A stretch of 64,000 nucleotides of DNA from Demequina subtropica (GCF_000971235.1 NZ_BBMB01000003.1:185009-249008), one strand, 5' to 3'. Shown: positions 48,764 through 57,627, numbered from the stretch's first letter. The notes: a model not told the origin generated them from the sequence alone. Translations and numbers: made by a program.

Positions 48764-48960
48764 CGAAGTGGTGGCTGGTGGTCGGATCTCGCAGATCCTC
48801 GCGCCACAGTGGTGCCTCAGTGTCGGGCGCCGATGCGGCGGGGGTCGGAGGAACACGTGCCCATGGTGCCGCCCGATGACCGCTGCCCCGAAGACAGCGA
48901 CAATGGCGCACCACTGTGATGCTCGGATCTTCCAGGGCCGACCATGATCGACCACTTCCG
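48764..48960. mobile_element. 197-bp inverted-repeat (MITE-like) element
   Basis: Arms at 48764-48825 and 48898-48960 are inverted copies of each other over about 62 bp and about 74% identical by hand alignment, with the outer 8 bp (GAAGTGGT) and the inner CACAGTGGTGC best conserved. About 72 bp separate the arms. There is no coding capacity and no obvious target-site duplication. It fills most of the gap between whiB1's terminator and pdtaS. The sequence at 48894 (GACAGCGACAATGG) resembles the ends of the 96-bp elements, so a common family is possible. A decayed miniature transposon is the simplest reading. Confidence 0.6.
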
Positions 48961-48975
48961 GAGGGTGGGTCGCCG

Positions 48976-50439
48976 CTAGAGCCTCGGGTCCGAGGCCCGC
49001 TCCTCGACGTTGCCGCGCAGGTCCACCACGGACCCCGACTCGAGCTTGCGCCACTCGATGGTGCCGCGCAGCTCGTTCTGGACCAGGGTGCGCACGATCT
49101 GCGAGCCGAGCCCCGACGGCTCGCCCTCGATCCCCACGCCGTCGTCCTCGATGCTCACGTGGAGCGACCGGCCGTCGCGCATGGCGGTCACGGTGATGGT
49201 GCCCTGCGCGCGGCCCTCGAAGCCGTGCTCGACCGCGTTCGTGATGAGCTCGGTCACCACGAGCGCCAGCGACGACGCGTACTGCGCGGGGATCAGCCCG
49301 AACTCGCCGGTGTTGACGATCCTCACCTGGGTGTCGGGGGACGCGACGTCCGCGGCCATGCGGATCGAGCGCGACACCAGCTCGTCGAAGTTGACCAGCT
49401 CGTCGAGCGTGCCCGACAGGGTCTCGTGCACCAGCGCGATGGTCGCGACGCGGCGCATCGCCTCCGCGAGCGCCTCCTTCGCCTCGGGCGCCTCGACGCG
49501 CCGCGACTGGAGGCGCAGCAGCGCCGCGACGGTCTGCAGGTTGTTCTTCACGCGGTGGTGGATCTCGCGGATGGTCGCGTCCTTGGTCACGAGCTCGCGC
49601 TCGCGCCGGCGGACGTCCGAGACGTCGCGGCACAGCAGGACGGCGCCCACGCGCGCGCCGTGCTCGGTCACCGGGATCGCGCGCAGCGACAGCACCGCGC
49701 CGTTCGCCTCGAGGTCGGTGCGCCAGGCCGCGCGCCCCGCGACGACCATCGCGAGGGTCTCGTCCACCACGCCCTGGTCCTCGAGCAGCTCGCTCGTGAC
49801 GCGCGGCAGCGACTTGTTCATGAGCGAGCCGTGCACGCCCAGCCGGTGGAAGCAGGAGAGGGCGTTCGGCGAGGCGTACGTGACGTGCCCGACGGCGTCG
49901 AGGCGGAGCACGCCGTCGCCCACGCGCGGCGCGCCGCGGCGCGGACCCGTGATGGTCGTGTGCATCGGGAACTCGCCGCGCGTCACCATCCGCAGGAGGT
50001 CGTCCGCCGCGCCCTTGTAGTTGAGCTCGAGCCGGCTCGAGGACCGCGACACGGCCTGCGACACCTCGCGTGTCACCACCGCGATGGGGCGGCCGTCCAG
50101 CACCACGGGCAGGGCGTCCTCGCGCACGGCGTAGGTCTCGTCCCAGCGCGGCTCCCGCGAGCCGACGATCCCGCCCTCCTCGAGGGCGCGGCGCAGGTGC
50201 GCGACGCGGCCGCCCGGCGCGTGCGTGCCCACCACATCGTCGAGATGCACCGTCGGGCCCGTCGAGGGCCGGCACTGGGCGACCGCGACGAAGCCCTCGC
50301 CGTCCTCGCGCCACATCACCAGGTCCGCGAAGGACAGGTCGGCGATGATCTGCCAGTCGGCGACGAGCAGCGCGAGCTGCTCGGCCTCCGCATCCGTGAT
50401 GGGGCCGTACTCCTCGATGGTGTCGCGCAGGGTTGCCAC
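48976..50439 (-). CDS. pdtaS: Sensor histidine kinase PdtaS
   Basis: A 487-residue cytoplasmic kinase without transmembrane helices. An N-terminal GAF-like domain (about 1-150) and PAS domain (about 180-290) precede the HisKA_2 motif 'REIHHRVKNNLQTVAALLRLQSRR' (His about 303) and a HATPase domain ('VTELITNAVEHGF', 'IEDDGVGIEGE', 'GLGSQIVRTLV'). PdtaS with the antiterminator PdtaR senses nutrient, copper and NO signals in mycobacteria. The GTG at 50439 follows TAGGCT by seven bases, so the message is probably leaderless. The whiB1-pdtaS neighbourhood is conserved; the cognate PdtaR is not in this window. Confidence 0.93.
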   Translation of the reverse strand: MATLRDTIEEYGPITDAEAEQLALLVADWQIIADLSFADLVMWREDGEGFVAVAQCRPSTGPTVHLDDVVGTHAPGGRVAHLRRALEEGGIVGSREPRWDETYAVREDALPVVLDGRPIAVVTREVSQAVSRSSSRLELNYKGAADDLLRMVTRGEFPMHTTITGPRRGAPRVGDGVLRLDAVGHVTYASPNALSCFHRLGVHGSLMNKSLPRVTSELLEDQGVVDETLAMVVAGRAAWRTDLEANGAVLSLRAIPVTEHGARVGAVLLCRDVSDVRRRERELVTKDATIREIHHRVKNNLQTVAALLRLQSRRVEAPEAKEALAEAMRRVATIALVHETLSGTLDELVNFDELVSRSIRMAADVASPDTQVRIVNTGEFGLIPAQYASSLALVVTELITNAVEHGFEGRAQGTITVTAMRDGRSLHVSIEDDGVGIEGEPSGLGSQIVRTLVQNELRGTIEWRKLESGSVVDLRGNVEERASDPRL

Positions 50440-50498
50440 GGGCACCAGCCTAGAGCCGCGTCGCGAGCGCGCTAGCCTGAGCGCAGGGGGTTCCATCG

Positions 50499-50990
50499 GT
50501 GAAGATCACTCACATGCATCGCTTCGACGCCGGTCTCGACGACGTCTGGACGATGCTCACGTCACCCGAGTTCGGCCACGCGCGCGCCGCCGCGATGGGC
50601 ACGGAGGCGCACGACGTCGACGTCGACGTCCGCGACGACGGCTCATGCGCGATCACGCTGCGCGCGGACGTGCCGACCTCGTCCATCCCTTCCGAGCTGC
50701 GCGCGCTCGTGGGCCGCGAGCTCGCGGTCACGTACACCGAGGTGTGGGAGCCGCCCATCGAGGAGGACCGCGTGGGCACCTTCGCGGTCGAGATCGCGGG
50801 CGCGCCGGGCCACGTCGCGGGCGCGATCGGCCTCACGCCGGACGGCGAGGCGAGCGAGCTGCTCGCGACCGGCGACGTGGTCGCGCATGTGCCGCTGTTC
50901 GGCGCGATGATCGAGCGCGCGGTCGCAGGCGCCGTCACCAAGGCCCTCACGGCGCAGCTGGAGGCGGCCGACGCGTGGCTCGTGCGGTGA
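50499..50990 (+). CDS. DUF2505-family protein
   Basis: A 163-residue soluble protein beginning MKITHMHRFDAGLDDVWTMLTSPEFGHARAAAMG, a signature of the START-like DUF2505 family common in actinobacteria and located near pdtaS. It has alternating strands and a helical end consistent with a lipid or small-molecule binding pocket. GTG 50499 follows the purine-rich GCAGGGGG. Its stop overlaps the crcB start, so expression is coupled to the fluoride exporters, which is odd for an unrelated function. No fluoride riboswitch is visible in the leader. Confidence 0.83.
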   Translation: MKITHMHRFDAGLDDVWTMLTSPEFGHARAAAMGTEAHDVDVDVRDDGSCAITLRADVPTSSIPSELRALVGRELAVTYTEVWEPPIEEDRVGTFAVEIAGAPGHVAGAIGLTPDGEASELLATGDVVAHVPLFGAMIERAVAGAVTKALTAQLEAADAWLVR

Positions 50991-51400
50991 CGCGGCCCGC
51001 TCAGCTGGGCCTCGTCCTCGTGGGCGGAGCCGTGGGCGGCGCGCTGCGCATCGGCCTGTCCGAGGCGTTCCCGGACACCGGAGGGCCCGTGCCGTGGGAC
51101 CTGTGGGTCATCAACGTGCTCGGCTCGCTCGTGCTCGCATGGGCGGTCGCGTTCACGCAGGCGCGCGGGCCGTGGGCGCTGTTCCCGGCGATCGGCCCGG
51201 GCCTGCTGGGCGGCTTCACCACGTACTCGTCGATCGCGTGCCTCGCATGGTCCTCGGACGAGCCGCTCGACGTCGCGATCGGCGTGCTGCTGGTCACGCT
51301 CGCCGGCGCGATCGCCGCGGCGTGGCTCGGCTGGTGGCTCGGCGACCGGCCGCGCACCCCGCTCGATGAGGCCGCCGTCTTCGCGGAGGAGAACGAGTGA
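50987..51400 (+). CDS. crcB: CrcB/Fluc fluoride channel subunit 1
   Basis: A 137-residue, four-helix protein of the Fluc family that exports fluoride. Visible features are the conserved 'GGAVGGALRIGLSE' (TM1), the Asn in 'WVINVLGSLVLAW' (TM2), and 'GLLGGFTTYSSIACL' (TM3), the fluoride-lining phenylalanine and polar track. The GTG start overlaps the DUF2505 stop by four bases, and its own stop overlaps the next crcB, so the pair forms the expected heterodimer. The extended C-terminal tail is acidic ('DEAAVFAEENE'). Confidence 0.9.
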   Translation: MTRPAQLGLVLVGGAVGGALRIGLSEAFPDTGGPVPWDLWVINVLGSLVLAWAVAFTQARGPWALFPAIGPGLLGGFTTYSSIACLAWSSDEPLDVAIGVLLVTLAGAIAAAWLGWWLGDRPRTPLDEAAVFAEENE

Positions 51401-51768
51401 GCGGCTGGGCCTACGTCGCCGCGATCCTGGGCTGCGGCGTGGGCGCATGCGTGCGCTTCTCGCTGGGCTGGCTGGACACGCGCAAGGCCTTCCCGTGGCC
51501 CACCATCCTGGCCAACGCCCTCGGCTCGGCCGTGCTGGGCGCGGTGCTCGCCGCCGGGGACGATGCGCTCCTGTCCCCCGCATGGACGTTCGCCCTGGGC
51601 ACGGGGCTCGCGGGCGGCCTGTCGACGTTCTCATCTCTCGCCGTCGACGTGGTGGTGCTCGCGAAGGACGGGCGCCGCGGGGCCGTGCTGGGCTACGTGG
51701 GCTCGACCGTCGCGGTGGGCCTCGCCGGCGCCGCCGCGGGATACGCGCTCACGTCCGCGCTCGCCTGA
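51397..51768 (+). CDS. crcB: CrcB/Fluc fluoride channel subunit 2
   Basis: A 123-residue paralogue with four helices and the motifs 'GCGVGACVRFSLGWLD', 'ILANALGSAVLGAVLA' and 'GTGLAGGLSTFSSLAVDVVVL'. Two consecutive crcB genes encode heterodimeric channels in many bacteria. It converges with the APC permease gene, overlapping its 3' end by 20 bp on the opposite strand, an unusual tail-to-tail overlap. Confidence 0.9.
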   Translation: MSGWAYVAAILGCGVGACVRFSLGWLDTRKAFPWPTILANALGSAVLGAVLAAGDDALLSPAWTFALGTGLAGGLSTFSSLAVDVVVLAKDGRRGAVLGYVGSTVAVGLAGAAAGYALTSALA

Positions 51769-52978
51769 TCACGGCCCGCCCCGCCGCCAGCAGCGCGAGC
51801 AGCGCCGCCGCGCAGGCCACCGGCACCACGGGCAGCGACGCCATGAGCACCACGCACGCGACCGCGCCGAGCGCCGAGGCCGCGCGGGGCATGCGCCAGC
51901 CCGCCACGTGGTCGGCGCCGGCCGCGCGGAAGGCCGCCGCGTTGGCGACCGCGTAGTAGAGCAGCACGGCGAACGAGGACATCGCGATCGCGAACGGGAG
52001 GTCGCCCGCCCACACGAGCGCCACCGCGGCGCCGCAGGACGCGCCCTCGGCGAGCGCGGGCACGCCGCGCCCGTTCTCACGCGCGAGCACGCCCGGCAGG
52101 TCCCGCTCGCGCGCCATGGCCATGGAGGTCCGCCCCACGCCGGCGGTGAGCGCCAGCAGCGAGCCGAAGGCGGCCGCGACGGCCGCCGCGGTCACCACCC
52201 CGACCGGGAGCCAGGTCCCCGCGACCGCGTCGGCCACGGGTGCCGTCGCGTCCGCGAGCGCGGGACCCAGCGCGCGCGGCAGGACGAGCGCGAGCGCGCC
52301 GTACAGCGCCGCCGCGATCGCGAGCGCGACGCCGATCGCGCGGGGGATGGTGCGGGCGGGCTCCCGCACCTCCTCGCCGAGCGTCGCGATGCGGGCGTAG
52401 CCCGCGAAGGCGAAGAACACCAGGGCCGCCGCCTGCGCGATGCCCACCGCATCGTCCCAGGGCGTGCTCCATCCGAAGGTGGCGCCTCCCGCCTCCGGTC
52501 CGCCCGCGACGGCCACCACGGCCGCGACGATCGCAGCGATCACGGCGGAGGCGAGCACCACCGAGGCGGCCGCGGTGCGCGTGATGCCGCGCGAGTTCAG
52601 CGCCCATGACGCGACGACGGCCGCGGTCGCGACGAGCGGGGCGTGGCCCGGCGCGAGGTACCTGCCGACCGCGAGCGCGATCGCGGCGATCGAGGCCGTC
52701 TTGCCGACCACGAAGCCGATGCCCGCGAGGAAGCCCGGCCACGGACCCAGCTCCGCGCGCCCGAACGCGTACGCGCCTCCCGCGACGGGATGGACCGCCG
52801 CGAGCTGCGCGGTCGAGCCCGCGTTGAGCGCGGCGACCATGCCGGCGAGCAGCACGGCCCAGGCGAGCGCGTCGCCGGCCGCGGCATAGGCGGGCCCCCA
52901 CACGACGAACACGCCCGCGCCGAGCATCGACCCCGCCCCGATGGCGGTGGCACCGACGATCCCGACGCGGCGCGCCAC
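51749..52978 (-). CDS. APC-superfamily permease 1
   Basis: A 409-residue transporter with about 12 transmembrane helices. The opening 'GATAIGAGSMLGAGVFVVWGPAYAAAGDA' is the unwound first helix of the APC fold, and 'GFLAGIGFVVGKTASIAAIAL' and 'VFFAFAGYARIATLGEEVREPARTIPRAIG' (with the conserved helix 6 region) are typical. Amino acids or polyamines are likely substrates, coupled to protons. The next gene upstream (52980) encodes a second APC permease one base away, so they are probably co-transcribed. The 3' end overlaps crcB on the opposite strand. Confidence 0.85.
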   Translation of the reverse strand: MARRVGIVGATAIGAGSMLGAGVFVVWGPAYAAAGDALAWAVLLAGMVAALNAGSTAQLAAVHPVAGGAYAFGRAELGPWPGFLAGIGFVVGKTASIAAIALAVGRYLAPGHAPLVATAAVVASWALNSRGITRTAAASVVLASAVIAAIVAAVVAVAGGPEAGGATFGWSTPWDDAVGIAQAAALVFFAFAGYARIATLGEEVREPARTIPRAIGVALAIAAALYGALALVLPRALGPALADATAPVADAVAGTWLPVGVVTAAAVAAAFGSLLALTAGVGRTSMAMARERDLPGVLARENGRGVPALAEGASCGAAVALVWAGDLPFAIAMSSFAVLLYYAVANAAAFRAAGADHVAGWRMPRAASALGAVACVVLMASLPVVPVACAAALLALLAAGRAVIRRART

Positions 52979-52979
52979 T

Positions 52980-54452
52980 TCAGCCCTCCGGCGTCCGGCC
53001 GGTCCGCGAGTGCGCGGCCACCGGGGTCTCCGGCGCCTCCGCGGCGTTCACCGCGGGGTCGAGCGCGTCCTCGCCGAGCTCGTGACCCGCCTCGGACTCC
53101 GCGACCGCGAGCGCGGCGCCGCGCGGACGTCCCGCGCGGACCCAGGCCAGGTAGAGCGCGCCGGCCACCAGGCCCGTCGCGGCGAGCGAGCCGAGCGCGG
53201 CGGGCCGCAGGAGGTTGCACACGAGCGTGAAGCCCACCGCGGCGGCGGCGACGAGGTTGAGCGCGACCCACAGCGGCCGCTTGTCGTGGTGGGAGAACTT
53301 GGCCATCGCGAGCAGGCCCATGAGGAAGCTCACGAACACCGAGACGGCGTAGAAGAGGACGAGGCTCTGGTCGCGGGCGCCCGCGAGCGCCACCACGGCG
53401 GCCGAGGCGACCAGGAACACGCCCACGCCGATCATGGGCACGTGGTGGGAGTTGGTGCGGCCCAGGACCGCGGGCAGGACGCCGTGCCGGGACTCGCCGT
53501 GCTCGGACCGCGCGAGCGCCTTGAGCAGGCCCGGTCCCGCCTGGAAGGAGGACGATGCGGCGGACAGCAGCAGCAGCGCCGTGGTCGCCTGGAACGCGGC
53601 GAACAGCGCGTGGCCGTCCGCGGCGCGCGCGAGCTCCGCGACCAGCGTGGTGTCCTCGTGCGGGACCTGGATGCCCAGGCGCACCACGGCCGCGGTGATC
53701 GCGAGCGTCAGAGTCCCGACGATGCCCAGCGTGAGCCACAGCGCCCAGCGGCCGAAGCTGCGGCGGCCCGCATCGTCCAGCTGCGCGAGCTGCGCGATCG
53801 CGGACGAGGGCGCCTCGATGCCCGTCGCGAGCGCCATCGCGACCGGGAAGGCGAGCGCGACGGCGATCGGCGCGCCGTGCGTGAGGCCCTCGATCGGCTG
53901 CGGGTCCACGGACGGCAGGCCCGGCACGGGCAGCAGCACGGCGACCGCGACCACGATGAACACGATGGTGAGCAGGGCGAACACCGCGCGGCCCAGGTGG
54001 CCGAACCACATGAGGCCCGCGACCACGAGCAGCAGGCCCAGGGCGAGCAGCAGGCGGTAGTCCGCGAGCGCGGGCACGTAGCTGATGATCGCGGAGGATC
54101 CGGCGGACACCGAGATCGAGATGGTGAGCACGAAGTCGACCACGAGCGCGCCCATGGGGATGAAGGCGAAGCCCTCGCCGAACGCCCCGCCGGCCGCCGC
54201 GGCGGAGCCGCCGCCCTCCGGGTAGCGCGCGACCAGCTGGTGATAGCTCGCGACCACGAGCCCGACGACGATCACGACGGCCGCCATCGCGGGGAACAGC
54301 AGCGCGAGGTTGCCGTCGAGCGCGCGCAGCGCCGCCTCGATCGCGTAGGCGACGGAGGACACGGGGTCCGCCATCACCGAGAACGCGAACGCGATCAGAA
54401 GCGCGGTGCGGCCATGCAGCCAGCCGGCGCGGACAGGGGTGGCGTGGGTCAC
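52980..54452 (-). CDS. APC-superfamily permease 2
   Basis: A 490-residue amino-acid/polyamine-type permease with about 12 helices and a 60-residue acidic Ala/Glu-rich cytoplasmic tail. Its start 'AFAFSVMADPVSSVAYAIEAALRAL' and 'YHQLVARYPEGGGSAAAAGGAFGEGFAFIPMGAL' match the K+/amino-acid (KUP-like) APC subgroup with the 'DPVSS' motif. It could take up a cation-coupled amino acid. GTG 54452 is preferred over a TTG five codons upstream because GGGAGG lies seven bases before it. The two permeases form an operon. Confidence 0.85.
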   Translation of the reverse strand: MTHATPVRAGWLHGRTALLIAFAFSVMADPVSSVAYAIEAALRALDGNLALLFPAMAAVVIVVGLVVASYHQLVARYPEGGGSAAAAGGAFGEGFAFIPMGALVVDFVLTISISVSAGSSAIISYVPALADYRLLLALGLLLVVAGLMWFGHLGRAVFALLTIVFIVVAVAVLLPVPGLPSVDPQPIEGLTHGAPIAVALAFPVAMALATGIEAPSSAIAQLAQLDDAGRRSFGRWALWLTLGIVGTLTLAITAAVVRLGIQVPHEDTTLVAELARAADGHALFAAFQATTALLLLSAASSSFQAGPGLLKALARSEHGESRHGVLPAVLGRTNSHHVPMIGVGVFLVASAAVVALAGARDQSLVLFYAVSVFVSFLMGLLAMAKFSHHDKRPLWVALNLVAAAAVGFTLVCNLLRPAALGSLAATGLVAGALYLAWVRAGRPRGAALAVAESEAGHELGEDALDPAVNAAEAPETPVAAHSRTGRTPEG

Positions 54453-54601
54453 GCGGATGCCTCCCAAGGCTCGGGATCCGGCACGTGCGCGCCGGGACCG
54501 CTGGCCATGCTAGACCCGGCGATGCGGGACCCTCGGCACCGCACGCGCGACGGGCAAGCATCCTGGTCCGACCGCATGGGAGCGCTCTCTCCGCGTGCCG
54601 C

Positions 54602-55591
54602 TCAGCGCGGCGCGCCGTCCCACGCGTCGAAGGCCTCGCTCGCGAGGGCACGCCCCACGTCGATGAGCTCGGCCGCGCGGTGGAAGTCGAGCACGCCGCA
54701 CGAGTCCGCGGGGACGTCGACCATGACGTCCGGCGGGTAGCCCGCGAGGCGGTAGCGCTGCACCGTGTTCTGCAGCGTCTGGAGCGAGCGGTCGATGACG
54801 TCGAGCGTGCTGATGTCCGGCGGCTCCTCGGTGACCGTCGCGAGCGCTGGCGTCTCGCCCACGGCGACCGGCGCATCGTCCGTGTCCTCGCCGCGGGCGC
54901 GCAGGCGCTGGGTGATCATGCTGAGCAGGCGCGGCTCGGCGACGTGGACGGAGGGCAGGCGCAGCCGTGGCAGCCGCATGAGCGGCTCGCCCGGCTCCGC
55001 GGGCGGCAGCGGCGCGTTGTCCGGGCGGGCGTTGCCCGCGAGGTTGACCGCGATGGTCGCGTCCGCGCGGATCGAGGCGAGCGGGACCACCGGCACCGGG
55101 TTGAGGATGCCGCCGTCCGCGAGCAGGCGCCCGTCGCGGCGCACGGGGGTGATGACCATGGGGATCGCGATCGAGGCGCGGATGGCGTCGACCACCCGAC
55201 CCTCGGTGAACCACACCTCCGACTGCGAGAGCAGGTCCGTCGCGACCGCGGTGTACGGGATCGGCAGGTCCTCGATGAGGCGGCCGTCGAGGATCTCGTC
55301 GATCTTGCGCATCACGCGGTCCGCGCGGATGGCCCCGGCGCCCTTGAACGCGGGGTCCATCATGCGCAGCACCTCGCGCCGGGTGAGCGCCTCGGCCCAC
55401 GCGCGGTACTCGGCAAGGCCGCCCGCCGCGTGCAGGCCTCCCACGAGCGCGCCCATGGACGTGCCCGCGATGCCGACGATCTCCCAGCCGCGCGCCTCGA
55501 TCTCGTCGATGACGCCGATGTGGGCGTATCCCCTGGCTCCCCCGCTGCCGAGCGACAGGGCGATGCGGGGACGGTCCGTGCGGATGGTCAC
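54602..55591 (-). CDS. Patatin-like phospholipase
   Basis: A 329-residue lipid acyl hydrolase. The nucleophile elbow 'GIAGTSMGALVGG' (Ser45) and the catalytic Asp159 in 'LADGGILNPVPV' form the Ser-Asp dyad, and the oxyanion loop is 'LGSGGARGYAHIG' (residues about 14-26). It has no signal peptide and should act in the cytoplasm or at its membrane face. The start is GTG 55591, with TAGCCT six bases upstream, so translation is leaderless. The C-terminal 100 residues, including 'SLQTLQNTVQRYRLAGYPPDVM', are extended compared with the core fold. Confidence 0.88.
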   Translation of the reverse strand: MTIRTDRPRIALSLGSGGARGYAHIGVIDEIEARGWEIVGIAGTSMGALVGGLHAAGGLAEYRAWAEALTRREVLRMMDPAFKGAGAIRADRVMRKIDEILDGRLIEDLPIPYTAVATDLLSQSEVWFTEGRVVDAIRASIAIPMVITPVRRDGRLLADGGILNPVPVVPLASIRADATIAVNLAGNARPDNAPLPPAEPGEPLMRLPRLRLPSVHVAEPRLLSMITQRLRARGEDTDDAPVAVGETPALATVTEEPPDISTLDVIDRSLQTLQNTVQRYRLAGYPPDVMVDVPADSCGVLDFHRAAELIDVGRALASEAFDAWDGAPR

Positions 55592-55786
55592 CGGGTCAGG
55601 CTACCTGGCATGTCGCCCTCTGCCGAGGGCTGTGGAGGCCGGCCATGCGCGGTGGCGCCGCCGCCGTACGGGACCTAGGGTGCGACGGGAGGGGACGATG
55701 CGGCACTAGAGTCTTGTCGACCGTTCACATTTCGAGGTCGCGCCCGGGTGCGGCCCCCACAGGAACACACCAAGGAGACCGCTGCG

Positions 55787-57388
55787 ATGACGCAGACCCA
55801 GCAGATCGACGTGGCGGCCGCGATCGCGGCCGGAGAGACCTCCCTGGGCATCGAGCTCGGCTCGACCCGCATCAAGGCGTGCCTGGTCGGACCCGACCAC
55901 CAGCCCATCGCCACCGGCAGCCACGCGTGGGAGAACCAGTTCGTGGACCGCCTGTGGACCTACTCGATCGACGCGATCTGGGAGGGCGTCCAGGCCTCCG
56001 TCGCGGACCTGCTCGCGCAGGTCGAGGAGGCGTACGGCGTGCGCCCGACCTCGGTCGGCGCGCTCGGCGTCTCCGCGATGATGCACGGCTACCTCGCGTT
56101 CTCCGCGGACGACGAGCTGCTGGTGCCGTTCCGCACGTGGCGCAACACGAACACCGAGCGCGCGGCCGCGGAGCTCACCGAGGTGCTCGGCTTCAACTTC
56201 CCGCTGCGCTGGTCCGCGTCGCACGTGTACGAGGCGATCCTCGAGGAGGAGGCGCACGTCTCCGAGCTCGCGTTCATCACCACGCTCGCGGGCTACGTCC
56301 ACTGGAGGCTCACGGGCCGCAAGGTGCTCGGCGTGGGCGACGCCTCCGGCATGTTCCCCATCGACCCCGCGACCCGCGACTACGACGCGGACATGCTCGC
56401 GCGCTTCCAGGGCCTCGTCGCGGCACGCAGGCCCGGCCTCGACGTCGCGTCGCTGCTGCCCGAGGTGCTGGTCGCCGGCGCCGACGCGGGCACGCTGACC
56501 GCCGAGGGCGCCGCGCTGCTCGACCCCACGGGCACGCTCCAGGCGGGCGCGCTCGTCGCTCCCCCGGAGGGTGACGCCGGTACGGGCATGATCGCCACCA
56601 ACGCGGTGGCCCCGCGCACGGGCAACATCTCCGCCGGCACCTCGATCTTCGCGATGGTGGTGCTGGAGAAGCCGCTCGAGTCGGTCCACGAGGAGCTCGA
56701 CATCGTCACCACGCCCGCGGGCGACCTGGTCGCGATGGTGCACTGCAACAACGGCGCCTCCGAGCTGGGCACCTGGGCCGGGGTGTTCACCGAGTTCGCC
56801 GCGGCGATGGGCGTCCAGGGCGGCTCCGACGCCGTCTTCGAGGCGCTGTTCCGCGCGGCGCTCGAGGGCGAGGCGGACGGCGGCGGCCTGCTCGCCTACA
56901 ACTACCTGTCGGGCGAGCCGATCACGGGCCTGGCCGAGGGCCGCCCGCTGTTCGTGCGCACCCCCGGCTCGCGCCTCAACCTCGCGAACTTCATGCGCAC
57001 GCAGCTCTACGGCGCCTTCGGCACGCTGAGCCTGGGCATGAAGGTGCTGCACAACGAAGGGGTCGAGCTCGACTCGATGTTCGCCCACGGCGGCATGTTC
57101 CGCACCGCGGGCGTGGCGCAGCGCCTGCTCGCGGCCGCCATCGGCGCACCCGTCACGGTGGGCGACACCGCCTCCGAGGGCGGCGCGTGGGGCATGGCCG
57201 TGCTCGCGGAGTTCCGCCGCACCGGCGGCGGCGACCTGTCGAGCTACCTGAACGAGCGCGTGTTCGCCGATGCCGCGGTGGACGTGGCGACCCCCGACGC
57301 CGGGGACGTCGCGGGCTACGCCGCGTGGCTCGAGCAGTACGAGGCCGGTCTCGCGATCGAGCGCGCCGCCACCGAGGCGATCCACTAG
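55787..57388 (+). CDS. FGGY-family carbohydrate kinase (xylulokinase/ribulokinase-like)
   Basis: A 533-residue sugar kinase with the two ASKHA domains. Visible signatures are the phosphate-1 loop 'GIELGSTRIKACLVG' (residues about 21-35), 'TSIFAMVVLEKPLESVHEELDIV' and the adenine-binding 'FAHGGMFRTAGVAQRLLAAA'. It is close to the araB/xylulokinase-type kinases that usually sit with isomerase and epimerase genes, but here it is alone, so the physiological sugar is unclear. AAGGAG precedes the ATG. A 92-bp cruciform and a strong terminator follow it. Confidence 0.87.
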   Translation: MTQTQQIDVAAAIAAGETSLGIELGSTRIKACLVGPDHQPIATGSHAWENQFVDRLWTYSIDAIWEGVQASVADLLAQVEEAYGVRPTSVGALGVSAMMHGYLAFSADDELLVPFRTWRNTNTERAAAELTEVLGFNFPLRWSASHVYEAILEEEAHVSELAFITTLAGYVHWRLTGRKVLGVGDASGMFPIDPATRDYDADMLARFQGLVAARRPGLDVASLLPEVLVAGADAGTLTAEGAALLDPTGTLQAGALVAPPEGDAGTGMIATNAVAPRTGNISAGTSIFAMVVLEKPLESVHEELDIVTTPAGDLVAMVHCNNGASELGTWAGVFTEFAAAMGVQGGSDAVFEALFRAALEGEADGGGLLAYNYLSGEPITGLAEGRPLFVRTPGSRLNLANFMRTQLYGAFGTLSLGMKVLHNEGVELDSMFAHGGMFRTAGVAQRLLAAAIGAPVTVGDTASEGGAWGMAVLAEFRRTGGGDLSSYLNERVFADAAVDVATPDAGDVAGYAAWLEQYEAGLAIERAATEAIH

Positions 57389-57396
57389 GCCTCACC

Positions 57397-57488
57397 CTCG
57401 CACGCGCCCTGGCGGGACATGGGTGCAGGATCCGCTGAGGATCCGGCCCTCATGTCCCGCCAGGGCGTTGCTGCGTCCAGCGTGCGAG
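57397..57488. repeat. 92-bp long inverted-repeat (cruciform) element
   Basis: Outer arms CTCGCACGC (57397-57405) and GCGTGCGAG (57480-57488) and inner perfect 17-bp arms (57405-57421 with 57451-57467, reading CGCCCTGGCGGGACATG) form nested hairpins around a loop holding GGATCC twice. The word GGCGGGACAT appears again at 57501-57510. It is noncoding, lies just after the FGGY kinase stop, and is not a simple terminator. Confidence 0.7.
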
Positions 57489-57512
57489 CTCACCGCCACC
57501 GGCGGGACATAC

Positions 57513-57547
57513 GACGAAGGCCCGGACCAATGGTCCGGGCCTTCGTC
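57513..57547 (+). terminator. Terminator between kinase and initiator tRNA genes
   Basis: A perfect 17-bp stem (57513-57529 with 57531-57547) with a one-base formal loop. It lies between the converging kinase and tRNA genes and can serve both directions. Confidence 0.87.
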
Positions 57548-57553
57548 TTCTCG

Positions 57554-57627
57554 TAGCGGGGACAGGATTTGAACCTGCGACCTCCGGGTTATGAGCCCGG
57601 CGAGCTACCGAACTGCTCCACCCCGCG
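57554..57627 (-). tRNA. Initiator tRNA-Met (CAT)
   Basis: Read on the minus strand, a 74-base cloverleaf starts CGCGGGGTGGAGCAG and ends CCCCGCTA. The anticodon loop is CTCATAA. Two initiator features are present: the mismatched first acceptor position (C1 opposite T72) and the three consecutive G:C pairs in the anticodon stem (GGG and CCC flanking the loop). The T loop is GTTCAAATC. The CCA is not encoded. This is a single isolated tRNA gene upstream of nothing on its strand. Confidence 0.97.

Noticed and set aside
50440..50498. A fluoride riboswitch upstream of the crcB operon.
   Set aside because: The leader is 59 bp, has none of the conserved pseudoknot segments and includes the overlapping pdtaS promoter region.
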